NCBI GenBank assembly: GCA_009925045.1
Contig: RFQK01000067.1
Span: 1-7,650, forward strand
Length of the DNA: 7,650 nucleotides
Reading direction: 5' to 3'
Origin: Methylococcaceae bacterium
Lineage (GTDB): Bacteria > Pseudomonadota > Gammaproteobacteria > Methylococcales > Methylomonadaceae
Made by a program: the position numbers and the translations under genes. The notes below the pieces were generated by a model that worked only from the letters and a program-made list of their open reading frames with translations, made no database searches and was not told where the DNA came from. Shown one piece after another: positions 5,884-7,650 of the stretch; position 1 is the first letter of the stretch, and each line of letters starts with the position of its first letter.

Positions 5884-7203
5884 TTAACGTCCGATGGCGT
5901 AATACTGAAGACCGTATTGTTTGACTATTTGCGGTTCATACATATTACGGCCATCAAAAATAACCTGGTCTTTCAATTGTTGGTTCAAGGCATCGAAATC
6001 CGGACTCCGAAATTGTTTCCATTCGGTCACAATCACCAGAGCGTCGGCCCCGACCAATGTTTCAGCTTGAGTGGCACTATAGACTAGGCCATCGAGGTTG
6101 CCGTACAGACGCAGTGCTTCATGCATCGCTTCGGGGTCATAGGCTTTTACAGTTGCACCTGCCGCAATTAAAGCTTCCAGCAGAACTCGGCTGGGGGCTT
6201 CACGCATATCATCAGTATTGGGTTTAAAGGCCAAACCCCATAAAGCAAATGTTTTACCTTGGATACCGTTGGGATAATGGCCGCTGATTTTTTCGAACAA
6301 GCGATGTTTCTGGCGATCATTGACGTTTTCAACTGCGGATAATAATTCAGCGTGATAGCCCATTTCCTGAGCGGTGCGCTCCAGCGCTTTGACATCCTTA
6401 GGAAAACAAGATCCGCCATAGCCACAACCCGGATAAATAAAGCTATAACCAATTCTGCTATCCGAACCGATACCATGTCGGACCTGTTCAATATCGGCGC
6501 CCAGGCGTTCGGCCAGATTCGCAAGCTCATTCATGAAACTGATTTTGGTCGCTAACATGGCATTGGCCGCATATTTAGTCAGCTCCGCTGAACGGATATC
6601 CATCGTAATCACTCGTTCACGACTACGATTAAAAGGACCGTATAAAGCTTTAAGTAATTCGGCTGTGCGAGGATTATCGGTGCCGATGATGATACGATCG
6701 GGCTTCATAAAGTCATCCAATGCGGAACCTTCTTTAAGAAACTCGGGATTCGAGACCACATCAAACTCTATTGAGGCCTGGCGTCCATCCAATACTGTGT
6801 GTATCGCCGCTTTCACTTTGTCAGCTGTGCCTACAGGTACAGTTGATTTATCGACTACGATTTTGTAGTCGCTCATATTTTCGGCAATTGCGCGGGCGAC
6901 AGCGAGAACATATTTAAGATCGGCCGAGCCATCCTCATCCGGCGGCGTGCCTACCGCGATAAACTGAAACAGGCCAAAGTCGACAGCTTCTTTGACATCC
7001 GTGGTGAAATGCAAGCGTCCCTCTGCCTGATTGGTTTTAACCATTTCTTCCAAGCCAGGTTCGTAAATAGGAATGATACCGGCATTCAGTTGATCAATTT
7101 TGTTTTGATCGACATCCATGCACATCACCTGATTGCCGACTTCTGCCAAACAAGCGCCAGTTACCAAACCTACATAGCCACTGCCAAATACAGTAATTTT
7201 CAT
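5884..7203 (-). CDS. ugd: UDP-glucose 6-dehydrogenase
   Basis: Cytoplasmic enzyme that oxidises UDP-glucose twice with NAD+ to give UDP-glucuronate, a precursor for exopolysaccharide, lipopolysaccharide or capsule sugars. The 439 residues match the usual bacterial length. The N-terminal Rossmann motif is [10 protein letters not shown] (7-16), with D30 placed to bind the NAD ribose. Other landmarks are [12 protein letters not shown] (85-96), STVPVGT (120-126), NPEFLKEGS (152-160), and the central helix with K210 in ELTKYAAN. The catalytic cysteine C266 is in [10 protein letters not shown] (261-270). The C-terminal UDP-binding domain contains [18 protein letters not shown]. The start is supported by AAGG 6 bases upstream on the minus strand (7210-7213), overlapping the stop of the preceding dehydrogenase gene 8 bases away, so the two are very likely co-transcribed. 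GDP-mannose dehydrogenase is a related alternative, but the motifs favour Ugd. Confidence 0.95.
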   Translation of the reverse strand: MKITVFGSGYVGLVTGACLAEVGNQVMCMDVDQNKIDQLNAGIIPIYEPGLEEMVKTNQAEGRLHFTTDVKEAVDFGLFQFIAVGTPPDEDGSADLKYVLAVARAIAENMSDYKIVVDKSTVPVGTADKVKAAIHTVLDGRQASIEFDVVSNPEFLKEGSALDDFMKPDRIIIGTDNPRTAELLKALYGPFNRSRERVITMDIRSAELTKYAANAMLATKISFMNELANLAERLGADIEQVRHGIGSDSRIGYSFIYPGCGYGGSCFPKDVKALERTAQEMGYHAELLSAVENVNDRQKHRLFEKISGHYPNGIQGKTFALWGLAFKPNTDDMREAPSRVLLEALIAAGATVKAYDPEAMHEALRLYGNLDGLVYSATQAETLVGADALVIVTEWKQFRSPDFDALNQQLKDQVIFDGRNMYEPQIVKQYGLQYYAIGR

Positions 7204-7211
7204 CGTATGCC

Positions 7212-7650
7212 TTAATGTTTAGAGGGTCTTTTTAAACGAAATAAACCTGAAATATCATCATCGCCATGACCTTGCTGCATAAGCTGTGCGTAGTCGATAA
7301 GCGTGTTGTGACTGATAGGGATGGAGAGGCCGCTGGCTTGCGCCATTTGTTGGCAGATGACTAAATCCTTGTGATGCAAGGCGAGTTTAAATCCTACTCC
7401 ATATTCGTTATCTGTCATGGTGTGGCCGCGATGATCCAGAAACCAGTTACCAGCTGCGCCACTGGCAATGACATCGATCACTTGATGTAAATCCAGTTGT
7501 TGGGCTTCAGCAAATGCCAGAGCTTCGCAGACGGCTTGATTGATGCCGGCGACCATAATTTGGTTGACCGCCTTACAAGCTTGTCCAGCACCATGCGGAC
7601 CCAAATGTGAAATCCGTTTTGCGATGGATGCTAAGACGGGGCGAGCGCGA
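7212..7650 (-). CDS. 3-hydroxyisobutyrate dehydrogenase-family NAD(P) oxidoreductase (partial, C-terminal part)
   Basis: The reading frame is open to the window edge, so the start and the N-terminal Rossmann domain lie beyond base 7650. About 145 C-terminal residues are visible: the all-helical domain of the beta-hydroxyacid dehydrogenase family (3-hydroxyisobutyrate, tartronate semialdehyde and succinic semialdehyde reductases). The conserved [14 protein letters not shown] includes the catalytic lysine, encoded at 7572-7574. It is followed by [26 protein letters not shown] and [11 protein letters not shown], the last holding the conserved K of the family's cofactor region. An internal TTG at 7602-7604 is not the true start, because conserved sequence ([15 protein letters not shown]) continues upstream. 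The substrate cannot be told without the N-terminal half. The 8-base gap to ugd indicates an operon, although no common pathway is obvious. Confidence 0.9.
   Translation of the reverse strand, partial: RARPVLASIAKRISHLGPHGAGQACKAVNQIMVAGINQAVCEALAFAEAQQLDLHQVIDVIASGAAGNWFLDHRGHTMTDNEYGVGFKLALHHKDLVICQQMAQASGLSIPISHNTLIDYAQLMQQGHGDDDISGLFRLKRPSKH

Noticed and set aside
6533..6868. Plus-strand frame of 111 residues opposite ugd
   Set aside because: It lies wholly within the strongly conserved ugd coding sequence and shows no recognisable motif.

Overview
The window looks like a chromosomal segment of a moderate-GC proteobacterium. The 5S rRNA tail aligns without gaps to the gammaproteobacterial type. 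The HoxH/HoxW, Ugd and 3-hydroxyisobutyrate-dehydrogenase-type proteins are of ordinary proteobacterial style. A gammaproteobacterium from a redox-variable or aquatic setting, possibly a methanotroph relative, is my best guess. That is recognition from memory and not proven by the sequence.

Layout. Bases 1-55 are the 3' end of a 5S rRNA, followed by a strong rRNA-operon terminator (62-90). After an 88-base gap a tightly packed plus-strand run begins: hoxH (179-1678), the large subunit of an NAD-linked [NiFe]-hydrogenase; hoxW (1675-2151), its dedicated maturation protease, overlapping hoxH by 4 bases; an exported pentapeptide-repeat protein (2167-2907); and an APC-superfamily amino acid permease (2922-4310). 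Gaps are 15 bases or less, so these four are probably one transcript. A 191-base intergenic region (4311-4501), the largest non-coding stretch, holds two related GTGATAT palindromes, a good promoter-like sequence and two tandem intrinsic-terminator hairpins. It is followed by a DUF1097-type membrane protein (4502-5035) and a membrane-anchored Sel1-repeat protein (5081-5875). Converging on these from the minus strand is a two-gene unit: a 3-hydroxyisobutyrate-dehydrogenase-family gene cut by the window edge (7212-7650), then ugd, UDP-glucose 6-dehydrogenase (5884-7203).

How the genes work together. HoxW trims the HoxH C-terminus after nickel insertion, so that pair is functionally clear. HoxH cannot work without a small subunit (HoxY) and normally a diaphorase (HoxF/HoxU). 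None of these lies between the rRNA operon and hoxH, so they must be elsewhere in the genome or lost. The pentapeptide protein and permease have no obvious hydrogenase role beyond probable co-transcription. Ugd supplies UDP-glucuronate for envelope or exopolysaccharide synthesis. I see no mobile element, CRISPR array, tRNA or frameshifted gene. The most unusual points are the split position of hoxHW directly behind an rRNA operon and the promoter/double-hairpin arrangement at 4373-4457.
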